Program-made: the position numbers and the translations under genes
Source of the DNA: Ruminococcaceae bacterium UBA1425
GTDB lineage: Bacteria > Bacillota > Clostridia > Oscillospirales > Acutalibacteraceae
Reading direction: 5' to 3'
Assembly (NCBI GenBank): GCA_002329365.1
Contig: DCUB01000039.1
Span: 1-64,000 of the forward strand
DNA: 64,000 bases
Notes under the pieces: generated by a model
What the model saw: only the letters and a program-made list of their open reading frames with translations
Told to the model about the DNA's origin: nothing
Database searches by the model: none
Part shown: positions 7,069-14,211 of the stretch, in pieces
How the letters are laid out: each line of letters starts with the position of its first letter
How positions within the stretch are numbered: the first letter of the stretch is position 1

Positions 7069-7399
7069 TTGATCGGCGAAAGATTCGCGGACCTGCGGAA
7101 GGACAAGAAGCTAAGTCAAAAGGAGCTTGCCGAAAAGCTGAAAATATCGGCATATACCGTTTCTTCTTACGAAAGAGAAAAGAGCACGCCCGACGACGAA
7201 ATGAAGGTAAAGATTGCAGAGTTTTTCAACATTTCGCTTGATTTATCTATTGGGGCTTACAAACGAAGAAATACCAATCGGCGGCAGCAAGCCTATTGTC
7301 ATACCCAAAAATCTGCCGGGTCCGGCGGTTAAGGAAATCAGCGATTTTATTGAATACATAAAAATAAAATATCAATGCAGCGACCTTAAGAATAATTAA
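7069..7399 (+). pseudogene. XRE-family regulator broken by a one-base insertion
   Basis: The first part encodes an XRE helix-turn-helix (ERFADLRKDKKLSQKELAEKLKISAYTVSSYEREKSTPDDEMKVKIAEFFNISLD). The expected continuation, YLLGLTNEEIPIGGSKPIVIPKNLPG, is in another frame. Reading GATTTATCTATTG at 7240-7252 as GATTATCTATTG (one T fewer in 7242-7244) joins the two frames into a protein of about 110 residues ending at 7399. As given, the protein would end at 7332 with a nonsense tail. A TTG at 7069 after GGGGTG is the likely start. This may be a real mutation or a sequencing error at a T run. Confidence 0.75.
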
Positions 7400-7473
7400 G
7401 CGGGCGGGTACGGAATTCTTACAAGCAGGTCACGATAACACATTAAAAATATCAGCCGTTGATTGAATTTCGG

Positions 7474-7502
7474 TTGACATGTTCGACAGAAGGGTATATA
7501 AT
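7474..7502 (+). promoter_or_regulatory. consensus promoter of the permease leader
   Basis: TTGACA (7474-7479), 17-base spacer, TATAAT (7497-7502): a perfect match to the vegetative sigma consensus. Nearly 300 bases separate it from the permease start codon at 7793. Confidence 0.85.
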
Positions 7503-7509
7503 ACCCTCG

Positions 7510-7613
7510 CGACTGAATAATAAGCGGCGGAGTCAGACATAGAACACGCTTTTTCGGCGTAGTTCTATTTATTATCGGTTGATGAGATCTGCGAATAACC
7601 GCACTTCTTGTTG
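7510..7613 (+). ncRNA. structured leader, candidate riboswitch aptamer (class unknown)
   Basis: Between the promoter and the terminator 7614-7647 lie nested helices. ATAGAAC-ACGC pairs with GCGT-A-GTTCTAT (7539-7568), and outside it ATAATAA (7517-7523) can pair with TTATTAT (7569-7575). Conserved-looking purine-rich segments surround the helices. This is the usual architecture of a transcription-terminating riboswitch, but I could not match it to a class: the M-box, yybP-ykoY, ydaO and fluoride signatures are not visible. Confidence 0.4.
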
Positions 7614-7647
7614 ACAGGACTCACTTTGTCTGTGAGTTCTGTTTTTT
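7614..7647 (+). terminator. leader terminator (attenuator)
   Basis: ACAGGACTCAC (7614-7624) pairs with GTGAGTTCTGT (7632-7642) with one G-T pair, followed by six T. It lies inside the leader of the permease gene, about 110 bases after the promoter, so it would stop transcription before the gene unless prevented. Confidence 0.8.
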
Positions 7648-7709
7648 GACGTTCAAAAACCACAGGGCGGCAGGGCGTATTATTGTGCTTAGCCTAAAGC
7701 TTGGCGTGG

Positions 7710-7772
7710 CTGTCAGCTTTGCCCTTTGAGTCTTACACCGTTTTCGGGCAAGCACCCGCAGAACGCTGACAG
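7710..7772 (+). promoter_or_regulatory. second leader hairpin just before the permease gene
   Basis: CTGTCAGC (7710-7717) pairs perfectly with GCTGACAG (7765-7772), and inside it TTGCCC (7719-7724) pairs with GGGCAA (7746-7751). It ends 9 bases before the AAGGAG of the permease gene. A second regulatory RNA or a stabilising 5' structure are both possible. Confidence 0.4.
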
Positions 7773-7792
7773 TATAAAACAAGGAGCTAAAA

Positions 7793-9148
7793 ATGAACAC
7801 ACTGAACGTTGTTTCCCTGATTATTTTTGCCGCGACGTACATACTGATGCTGTCATTTCAGAAGATTCGCCCGTATGTCGCCATAGCTTCCGCCTTCATT
7901 TTCGTCGTCCTCGGAAGCGTGTCCGTTTTCGACGGGTTCAGCTACACAGTATGTGACGCTTTACGTGAAATCGACTGGAACGTCATCATGATGATTGCCG
8001 GCACAATGGGCACCGTCTTTCTGTTTATCGAATCGAAAATGCCGCAATTGATGTCGGACATGCTTATTTCAAAAATGCCTAATATAAAATGGGCGGTTGT
8101 CGCGCTTTCGCTCTTCGCAGGAATCATATCGGCGTTTGTCGACAATGTAGCTACTGTATTGATGGTTGCTCCGGTCGCCGTCGCTTTTTGTAAAAAGGTC
8201 AATATCTCTCCCGTGCCAAGCATAATATGCATTGCGGTTTCGTCAAATCTTCAGGGAGCGGCGACGCTCGTCGGAGATACCACCTCAATCCTTCTGGGCA
8301 AGGCGGCGAACCTTGATTTTGCCGATTTCTTTGTCGATACAGGTCGTGTAGGGATGTTTTTTGTCGTTGAGGCGGGCGCTCTCGCCAGCGCGCTCATTAT
8401 CCTCTGGATGTTCCGGAAGGACGACAAGGAGATAAACATAGAGGACAGAACAGAGGTAAAGGACAAGGTTCCGACCGTACTGCTTGTCGCGACGGTGCTT
8501 ACGCTGATTGCCGTTTCCTTCATTCCTTATAAGTCCAATGCCGCCGAAGGTCAGTTTTATAAGCCGGACGTTACAAACGGACTTATCTGCATCTCTTATT
8601 TTATCATCGGTCTGATAAGAGAGGTTATAAAAACCAAAAAGCTTGACATTGTCAAAGCCGCTTTTAAAGAAATTGACTATTACACCATTTCGTTGCTTGC
8701 CGGACTTTTCATCGTCATCGGCGGAGTCACGCGAGCGGGAGTAATTGAACTGATAGGCGAAGCGATTGCGAAAATCGGCGGAAACAGCGGCGGCTCCGTC
8801 TTCCTCGTGTACACGATTATATTATGGATGTCCGTGCTTCTTTCGGCGTTCATAGACAATATTCCATATACGGCCACCATGCTCCCCGTTGTCGCCGTTA
8901 TTGCGGCAAGTCTTTCGGCTGCAGGCAACATCGTCGACCCGAAGCTGCTTTACTACGGGCTTCTCTGTGGAGCGACTTTAGGCGGAAACCTTACGCCCAT
9001 AGGCGCTTCCGCAAACATCGCAGGTATCGGTATCCTCCGACGGGAGGGCTATGAGGTTAAAGCCCGGACGTTCATGAAATACGGTGTTCCCTTTACACTT
9101 GCGGCTGTTGTCACAGGCTATATTCTCATCTGGGTAATCTGGATGTAG
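7793..9148 (+). CDS. ArsB/NhaD-type ion or organic-anion permease
   Basis: A 451-residue integral membrane protein with about 11-12 hydrophobic segments in two halves. The paired motifs SAFVDNVATVLMVAPVAVA and SAFIDNIPYTATMLPVV are the inverted-repeat signature of the ion transporter superfamily (ArsB, NhaD, CitMHS). The polar loop at about 207-250 separates the halves. ATG 7793 follows AAGGAG. It would act as a secondary transporter at the plasma membrane; the substrate (Na+/H+, arsenite or a metal-citrate complex) cannot be told from sequence. It is followed by corA and preceded by a long regulated leader, which favours an inorganic ion. Confidence 0.85.
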   Translation: MNTLNVVSLIIFAATYILMLSFQKIRPYVAIASAFIFVVLGSVSVFDGFSYTVCDALREIDWNVIMMIAGTMGTVFLFIESKMPQLMSDMLISKMPNIKWAVVALSLFAGIISAFVDNVATVLMVAPVAVAFCKKVNISPVPSIICIAVSSNLQGAATLVGDTTSILLGKAANLDFADFFVDTGRVGMFFVVEAGALASALIILWMFRKDDKEINIEDRTEVKDKVPTVLLVATVLTLIAVSFIPYKSNAAEGQFYKPDVTNGLICISYFIIGLIREVIKTKKLDIVKAAFKEIDYYTISLLAGLFIVIGGVTRAGVIELIGEAIAKIGGNSGGSVFLVYTIILWMSVLLSAFIDNIPYTATMLPVVAVIAASLSAAGNIVDPKLLYYGLLCGATLGGNLTPIGASANIAGIGILRREGYEVKARTFMKYGVPFTLAAVVTGYILIWVIWM

Positions 9149-9232
9149 CACCCTAATTCGCCAAACGCGTGCGTTGCACGGTTTAACGATATACGCGAAT
9201 GGAAATACTTTTATAGGAAAGGTAGTGAGCTC

Positions 9233-9292
9233 ATGTCACCGGACCCTAATCCGGACAGTATTCCCCCTAATAAAAACATATTGAAGACGTAG
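9233..9292 (+). CDS. Pro/Asp-rich leader peptide upstream of corA
   Basis: A 19-codon ORF encoding MSPDPNPDSIPPNKNILKT, with GGAAAGG (9217-9223) at a good distance before its ATG. It ends 50 bases before corA. Alternating Pro and Asp right after the start resembles the MgtL leader of enterobacterial mgtA, which begins M-E-P-D-P-T-P and makes ribosomes unstable at low Mg2+. The similarity and the position before a magnesium channel suggest a nascent-chain magnesium sensor. There is no sequence homology proof for so short a peptide; chance is possible. Confidence 0.6.
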   Translation: MSPDPNPDSIPPNKNILKT

Positions 9293-9301
9293 GTTAACGC
9301 G

Positions 9302-9335
9302 TCCTTTCGCGACGTGTGCCTTCGTCACGAAAGGA
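9302..9335 (+). promoter_or_regulatory. hairpin sequestering the corA ribosome binding site
   Basis: TCCTTTCG (9302-9309) pairs perfectly with CGAAAGGA (9328-9335), which includes the AAAGGAG of corA; GACG/CGTC adds four inner pairs. CGCG at 9298-9301 can instead pair with CGCG at 9308-9311, which would free the ribosome binding site. Confidence 0.65.
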
Positions 9336-9342
9336 GCGTACC

Positions 9343-10287
9343 ATGACATACTATTATTTCTCGGAAAACAACCAGTTAAAAACGCTTGAAGCTCCCGTTT
9401 CCGGCTGCTGGATTTCGCTTGTCGCGCCCGACGAAAACGAGCTCCGCGCCGTTTCCGAAAGGTTTCAGATCGATACCGATATCTTAAGAGCGGCTTTGGA
9501 TACCGACGAACGCTCAAGAATCGACGCGGACGAAGCCTACACGATGATACTCGTAAACATTCCCACCGTTGAGGAATTAAGCGACAAGGAGCTTTACAGC
9601 ACAATTCCCCTGTCCGTAATCAATACCGAGGACTATATTATAACGGTGTGCAGCGAGGAATCTCCCGTGCTGCAGAGCTTTATCTGCGGCAGGGTGCGCG
9701 ACTTCAACACAAAGATGAGGTCACGCTTTATTCTGCAGATTCTTTACAATTCCTCGACGCTGTTTTTACAGTACCTCAGGAACGTCGACAGGAAAAGCGA
9801 AGAGGTTGAAAACAAGCTTCACAAATCAACGCAGAACCGCGAGCTTATAGAGCTTCTCAAGATTGAAAAGAGCCTTGTCTATTTTACCACGGCGCTGCGC
9901 TCAAACGAGGCGGTGCTTGAAAAGCTGCTGCGCACGGATATGATTAAAAAATATCCCGAGGACTCGGAGCTGCTTGAGGACGTCATAGTCGAAAACAAGC
10001 AGGCAATCGAGATGTCAAACATATACAGCGGCATTTTAAGCGGCATGATGGACGCCTTTGCCTCCGTTATTTCGAACAACCTGAATATTGTGATGAAGCT
10101 TCTGGCTATCATTACAATAGTGATGTCGATACCCACAATGATTTTCAGTGCTTACGGAATGAACGTCAACATTTCGGGAATGCCGTTTGCGGGAAGTCCG
10201 TTCGGATTTTTAATTATCGTGGGAATGTCGGTTCTCTTAAGTGTGCTTGTAGCGCTTGTTTTCGTAAAAGCAAAGATGTTTAAATGA
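9343..10287 (+). CDS. corA: CorA-family magnesium/divalent cation channel
   Basis: A 314-residue protein of the CorA (MIT) family, which forms pentameric Mg2+/Co2+ channels in the plasma membrane. Residues 1-245 are the cytoplasmic domain with a long stalk helix. Two membrane helices close the protein at about 252-272 and 287-308, with the signature YGMNV between them (the GMN selectivity loop). The ATG at 9343 follows AAAGGAG at 9330-9336. Translation is probably controlled by the leader ORF 9233-9292 and the hairpin 9302-9335. It shares its strand with the permease upstream and ends at a strong terminator. Confidence 0.92.
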   Translation: MTYYYFSENNQLKTLEAPVSGCWISLVAPDENELRAVSERFQIDTDILRAALDTDERSRIDADEAYTMILVNIPTVEELSDKELYSTIPLSVINTEDYIITVCSEESPVLQSFICGRVRDFNTKMRSRFILQILYNSSTLFLQYLRNVDRKSEEVENKLHKSTQNRELIELLKIEKSLVYFTTALRSNEAVLEKLLRTDMIKKYPEDSELLEDVIVENKQAIEMSNIYSGILSGMMDAFASVISNNLNIVMKLLAIITIVMSIPTMIFSAYGMNVNISGMPFAGSPFGFLIIVGMSVLLSVLVALVFVKAKMFK

Positions 10288-10314
10288 CCGCGCAAAACAA
10301 AATGAAAAACAAAT

Positions 10315-10366
10315 GAGCTGCATCAAAGCTTGCCCGTTTTTGGCTTTGACGCAGCTCTGTTTTTAC
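10315..10366 (+). terminator. intrinsic terminator of corA
   Basis: GAGCTGCATCAAAGC (10315-10329) pairs with GCTTTGACGCAGCTC (10343-10357) with one G-T pair, followed by TGTTTTT. Confidence 0.9.
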
Positions 10367-10434
10367 TTTTATTAAAAATGCCGGACACAGTATAAATTGA
10401 TTTCGTTTATAACGAGTTTTATATCAGCGCGTAG

Positions 10435-10454
10435 GGAACGGTCTTGACCGTTCC
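10435..10454. repeat. 20-bp palindromic repeat, copy 1
   Basis: GGAACGGTC-TT-GACCGTTCC, preceded by GTAG. One of seven such palindromes found between genes in this window. Confidence 0.8.
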
Positions 10455-10468
10455 GCAAGCATTTTACG

Positions 10469-11032
10469 CTATTCCGGCAGATAAGCGGCGCGGCAGCCGC
10501 CTATGTATTTCGGGCGCGTTCTGGCGCACGTCAGGTGCGCGTGGCCTATCGAATTATATGTCAGCCTTACAGGGACGGCGACGGGCTTAAGATGCATTCC
10601 TATGAAGGTGTCGCCTATGTCCATGCCGAGCTCGGCTCTTACGGCTTCGACGACGACCGGCTCCGAAAACGCCGCATACGATACGGTTGCGAAGGAGCCT
10701 CCCGCCTTTACCTGCGGCACCACGTTGACAGGCTCGAGCCCGCGCGCCCGCGCGGCTTCCTTTTCGATTACAATGGCGCGGTTCAGATGCTCGCAACACT
10801 GCGCGGCAAGGTAAAGCCCGTTTTCGCAGAGCACGGGATATATACCCGAAAAGACGGCGCGCGCCACATCCTCGCTTGAGTCCTTTCCGATATGCTCGCC
10901 CAGTACCTCACTTGACGAGCAGCCGACGACAAAGACGCTGCCGCGCTCCGGCTTTGCCTCCTCGAGCAGCTCCAGAACAGCCGTTCTCGACGCATCCTTT
11001 ATTTTGTTTAAAAATTCTTCTATTGCTTCCAT
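10469..11032 (-). CDS. YwlG/UPF0340 (TIGR01440) family protein
   Basis: A 187-residue protein matching the YwlG family in length and layout (EEFLNKIKDASRTAVLELLEEAKPERGSVFVVGCSSSEVLGEHIGKDSS). The start at 11032 has GGGAGA before it; an upstream in-frame start would add unrelated sequence that includes a palindromic repeat. The family has a conserved SSSEV-type motif but no proven function in my knowledge; structures show a flavodoxin-like fold. It is the last gene of a minus-strand series, 137 bases after the TauE-like gene, with palindromic repeats on both sides. Confidence 0.85.
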   Translation of the reverse strand: MEAIEEFLNKIKDASRTAVLELLEEAKPERGSVFVVGCSSSEVLGEHIGKDSSEDVARAVFSGIYPVLCENGLYLAAQCCEHLNRAIVIEKEAARARGLEPVNVVPQVKAGGSFATVSYAAFSEPVVVEAVRAELGMDIGDTFIGMHLKPVAVPVRLTYNSIGHAHLTCARTRPKYIGGCRAAYLPE

Positions 11033-11105
11033 TTTAATCTCCCTGTTCCGAAAACGGACACATTGCCTGCGGTAAGTCCGCTGCCAACCCTGCCTGTATA
11101 CATGC

Positions 11106-11125
11106 GGAACGGTCAAGACCGTTCC
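11106..11125. repeat. 20-bp palindromic repeat, copy 2
   Basis: GGAACGGTC-AA-GACCGTTCC, same arms as copy 1 in inverted orientation. Confidence 0.8.
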
Positions 11126-11169
11126 TTACGTCTATACACCTACAAATGAGGATACGCTCAAACGCTACG

Positions 11170-11943
11170 TCATTTAATGAAAAGCGCGACAAGGTTTTTG
11201 ACGTTGAGGACAACAACAAGCAGTCCGACGGCGAACATGAGCTTTTTCTCGGGCAGCTTTTTACAAAGAATAGCCGCGAGGGGGGCGGCTATCACACCTC
11301 CTAACGCAAGGCCCAGTATTACATCAAGATATTCACCGACTCCGAGAAATACGGCGAAGGTCAGCGTCTGAACTATTGTTACGAAAAACTCCGCCGTGTT
11401 GACAGAGCCTATTGTATATCTCGGGGGATGGCCGGAGGCTACCATTGTGGATGTTACTATGGGACCCCAGCCCCCGCCGCCGATGGCGTCGAAAAAGCCT
11501 CCCGCTAAGCCTACGGGGATAATCCTGTTGCCGCTGATAAGCTTTTTAGTAACGCCTCTTATAGCTCTTATCAGAACTATTATACCCATCAAAAGCAGAT
11601 AAAGGTTGACAAACGGGGATATCACCTTTCCCGGTATGTTGACGAGTATGTAAGCGCCGATTGCCCCGCCTATAACGCCCGGGACAAGCAGGCGTTTGAA
11701 TATCGCCCAGTCGATGTTTTTTGCTCTCCAATGCGAAATGCCGGAAACAAGCGTAGTAAAAACCTCCGCCGTGTGAACGCTTGCGCTCGCAATCCTTGCC
11801 GGCACACCGACGGTTGTGAGAAAGGTGGTGGAGCTTACCCCGTATGCCATTCCGAGCGCTCCGTCTATCATCTGCGCGAGAAAGCCGACAAGCGTATAAA
11901 TTGCAACCTGTTTTATCTCCAAAAAAGCACCCCATATTTTCAA
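11170..11943 (-). CDS. TauE/SafE-family sulfite/anion exporter
   Basis: A 257-residue membrane protein with 7-8 hydrophobic helices in two repeats, each opening with a glycine-rich turn (GFLAQMIDGALGMAYG and GFFDAIGGGGWGPIV), as in TauE/SafE (DUF81) exporters. These move sulfur-containing or carboxylate anions across the plasma membrane; the substrate here is unknown. The ATG at 11943 has a poor ribosome binding site; an in-frame TTG nine codons on (LEIKQVAIYTLVG), after GGGGTG, could be the true start. Upstream on this strand is the ECF S component. Confidence 0.85.
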   Translation of the reverse strand: MKIWGAFLEIKQVAIYTLVGFLAQMIDGALGMAYGVSSTTFLTTVGVPARIASASVHTAEVFTTLVSGISHWRAKNIDWAIFKRLLVPGVIGGAIGAYILVNIPGKVISPFVNLYLLLMGIIVLIRAIRGVTKKLISGNRIIPVGLAGGFFDAIGGGGWGPIVTSTMVASGHPPRYTIGSVNTAEFFVTIVQTLTFAVFLGVGEYLDVILGLALGGVIAAPLAAILCKKLPEKKLMFAVGLLVVVLNVKNLVALFIK

Positions 11944-12055
11944 CTTCGGGTTTATATTCTATTGCTGTTTTCGGTGTATGTCAAGTATATTTGAAATAAT
12001 TACAAGATATATTTACACAAAGCAGAAAATACACAAATTATCAAAAAAGTGAGTA

Positions 12056-12076
12056 GGGCGACCCTTGCGGTCGCCC
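12056..12076. repeat. short palindrome of a related type
   Basis: GGGCGACC-CTTGC-GGTCGCCC, preceded by GTA as in the GGAACG palindromes. It lies in the gap behind the ECF gene. Confidence 0.6.
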
Positions 12077-12147
12077 TTGGGAATTTCAGGAAAAACTCGG
12101 GCGCACACACAGGTGCACCCCTACAGTGTACGCTTCACAACGCAACC

Positions 12148-12666
12148 TTATATATACCTGCTCTTTGAGATGACCTTCTTAATATCGGCCTTGTCGAGCG
12201 CGAAGCCTATTGCGATAAACAAAAGCGCGCTGCCGGCTGCCTGGACTATATTGAACGGGACGGAGGCAAGCGGCACCGCCCAGCCGCAGTTATATATTAT
12301 CACCTCGGCGACATAGTAGCCGCCTACGGTAAAAACCGCTCCCGGTATTACGGCGAGCAGATTTCTTTTTGTTATTATGCGGCTGCTCTTTGAGGTGAGG
12401 GAAAGCGTCATGAGCGACTTAATAAGAACGGTGGGGATAATCCACATCACCGCGCCGCTCAGGCCGTCGGCAAGCCCTCCGCCTATCGCGGCAGCAAAAA
12501 CGGCGTAAGGCAGCGGCAGGAAGCACGCCGCGAGATAGACAAACGTGTCGCCCAAATGAAGATACCCTCCGTTCGTCATGGGCGCGGGAATATGTATAAA
12601 GGTCATGACAGCCGTCATAGCCGCGAACAGCGCGGTTATGCATATGTTGAAGATTGTTTTTTTCAC
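12148..12666 (-). CDS. ECF transporter S component (TIGR04002-like)
   Basis: A 172-residue protein with about six membrane helices (ICITALFAAMTAVMTFIHIPAP..., LGDTFVYLAACFLPLPYAVFAAAIGGGLADGLSG). The motif GGYLHLGDTFVYLAA and the overall size fit the substrate-binding subunit of an energy-coupling-factor vitamin importer. The ATPase and T subunits are not near, as expected for group II systems that share one module. The start is GTG at 12666 after GGGAAG. The vitamin carried is not predictable; riboflavin is one proposal for this subfamily. It lies 36 bases behind the sialidase-fold gene, so it may be cotranscribed. Confidence 0.8.
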   Translation of the reverse strand: MKKTIFNICITALFAAMTAVMTFIHIPAPMTNGGYLHLGDTFVYLAACFLPLPYAVFAAAIGGGLADGLSGAVMWIIPTVLIKSLMTLSLTSKSSRIITKRNLLAVIPGAVFTVGGYYVAEVIIYNCGWAVPLASVPFNIVQAAGSALLFIAIGFALDKADIKKVISKSRYI

Positions 12667-12702
12667 GGATACGTCACTTCCCTTTCGGGGTTTTCTGCGT
12701 TT

Positions 12703-13944
12703 TTACCGCATAATCTCGCAAAGAGGTATCTTAGATATAAGGATATCCTCCTTGTTGCGCGAATATATAACAAACAGATAATCGCCGGCGACGCAGGAAT
12801 CGGGGTAATGGAAGCCGGTACCCTTTGCCCTGCCGGGATATTTCATTATTTCCGGCTCGCAGGCTATTACAAAGCTTTTGTCGAACAGGTATCCGTCCTC
12901 TGAAACCGAAAGACAAAGCTGAAAGCGGCGGAAGCCGGGATTGCCAGTGATGTACGCGCTGCCGTCCGGGAGGTTCCCCACGCTTGTGCGCGCGCCGGTG
13001 TCGGGAAACTCGGTCTTTGTGATTTCTGACCAGTTTTTTCCGCTGTCGAAGCTGAAGTGGGCGTTTTGCACGCCCGCCCTGCTTCGCCAAAGCCTTACAA
13101 GCGTTTTGTCCTTTGCCTCATATGAGTGCGTCGGCTCGCCGCAGCCGTCGCCGTTGTTTTTCAAGGCATATTCCATCCACCAGTCGCGGGCTGTTTTGCC
13201 GTCCTTCTGGCGCCAGCCCTCGGGAAGCATATCCCACTGCGGCATATGGCGCGGGTCGGTGAGGTATTCCGTTATTTCGCCGGCAATGCGGGCGTCGTAA
13301 TCCCTGTCGGAATAAAGCTCCGTATTCAGCGCGTTCGGCGTTATTTCCTCTATCATTTCATGCGGGGTGTTGAGCCACATCAAGGCACCGGGAGTACCGT
13401 CCTCCGAAAGCTCGCGGGCAAGACGACCGATACCGGGCCAGTTTACGCCCTTCGCCGCGTCGGCTATAGCCCACAGCCTGCCGTCGGCAACTGCAAAGCC
13501 GTTTGAGCACAGCATGAGGTGGTAGTGACCGCAAAGGTCGTTTTTCCACGACTCGGTGTCGCTTTTCATCGCCGTGCCGCACTTGTCGTGGGGACGGTGG
13601 CCGCGGCAGAAAAAGCCGTCGGCGTCCTTTATGTCGGGATTACGGAGCGGCGTTTCCATCTGCGGGAACAGAGGCTCGGACTCCGACCACGTCTCGCCCA
13701 TATCGCGCGAAAACGCGTAGCGGACATACTGACCGGGCGAGTCCTCGTCCGCAAGATGCACGCTCCAGTGGGCGAACAGGACGCCTTTGAAATATGTTAT
13801 GTGCGGGTGGAGCGAAAACGCGCCCCTGTCGGGCAGCGGCTCGCCTGAGTAAAGCTCCGTAACCCTTTGGTCATAAAGGCGGCGGATGCCGAGGTCCGGC
13901 CTGCCGAGGTCTATATGTTCTGTCCAGCGGATTTGTTCGGGCAT
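12703..13944 (-). CDS. sialidase-fold (BNR/Asp-box) protein
   Basis: A 413-residue cytoplasmic protein with no signal peptide. At least two Asp-box motifs are visible, SRDMGETW (about residue 79) and SFDSGKNW (about 303), which mark the six-bladed sialidase propeller. The start ATG at 13944 follows GGGAGG. The protein may be a sialidase relative or another glycoside hydrolase of propeller type; the sialidase Arg triad is not evident to me. It lies downstream of the GPH symporter in the large carbohydrate block, which suggests it acts on an imported oligosaccharide. Confidence 0.65.
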   Translation of the reverse strand: MPEQIRWTEHIDLGRPDLGIRRLYDQRVTELYSGEPLPDRGAFSLHPHITYFKGVLFAHWSVHLADEDSPGQYVRYAFSRDMGETWSESEPLFPQMETPLRNPDIKDADGFFCRGHRPHDKCGTAMKSDTESWKNDLCGHYHLMLCSNGFAVADGRLWAIADAAKGVNWPGIGRLARELSEDGTPGALMWLNTPHEMIEEITPNALNTELYSDRDYDARIAGEITEYLTDPRHMPQWDMLPEGWRQKDGKTARDWWMEYALKNNGDGCGEPTHSYEAKDKTLVRLWRSRAGVQNAHFSFDSGKNWSEITKTEFPDTGARTSVGNLPDGSAYITGNPGFRRFQLCLSVSEDGYLFDKSFVIACEPEIMKYPGRAKGTGFHYPDSCVAGDYLFVIYSRNKEDILISKIPLCEIMR

Positions 13945-14040
13945 CGTTTTGCCTCCCCTGATATAATAATTGTTTACGTCTTGCCTCATGCGCGTTTACT
14001 TAAGGAGTGCAACCGCACAAGCCCGCGGCATGTTTTGAGC

Positions 14041-14060
14041 GGAACGCATAAATGCGTTCC
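14041..14060. repeat. 20-bp palindromic repeat, copy 3
   Basis: GGAACGCAT-AA-ATGCGTTCC: the outer GGAACG/CGTTCC is shared with copies 1 and 2, while the inner arms differ but still pair. Confidence 0.8.
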
Positions 14061-14086
14061 CTGCGAATGTTTATATTTATAAGTAG

Positions 14087-14150
14087 GGAACGGATTCATC
14101 CGTTCCGTGAAGCTGCGGAAAACTTCAATCGGACACGGCGCGCCGTGTTC
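14087..14150. repeat. composite repeat: palindrome A plus palindrome B
   Basis: GGAACGGAT-TC-ATCCGTTCC (14087-14106), then 24 bases, then GGACACGGCGCGCCGTGTTC (14131-14150). The same A-spacer-B arrangement occurs at 47591-47650. Confidence 0.7.
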
Positions 14151-14211
14151 ATACGCCGGAGCGATTTCCTGTATATCTTTGAAACGCACAAACGCGTCCT
14201 CTTGTTTATTA

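Noticed and set aside
7582..7614. Ten-codon leader ORF (MRSANNRTSC) in the permease leader
   Set aside because: No ribosome binding site and no biased codons; a chance ORF is more likely.
7503..7792. M-box magnesium riboswitch before the permease
   Set aside because: The conserved GUUAGGUGAGGCUCC and GACGCCAAUGGGUC segments are not found; left as unclassified leader.
10503..10879. Overlapping plus-strand ORFs over the ywlG-like gene
   Set aside because: Antisense readings caused by GC-biased third positions; the minus-strand protein matches a known family.
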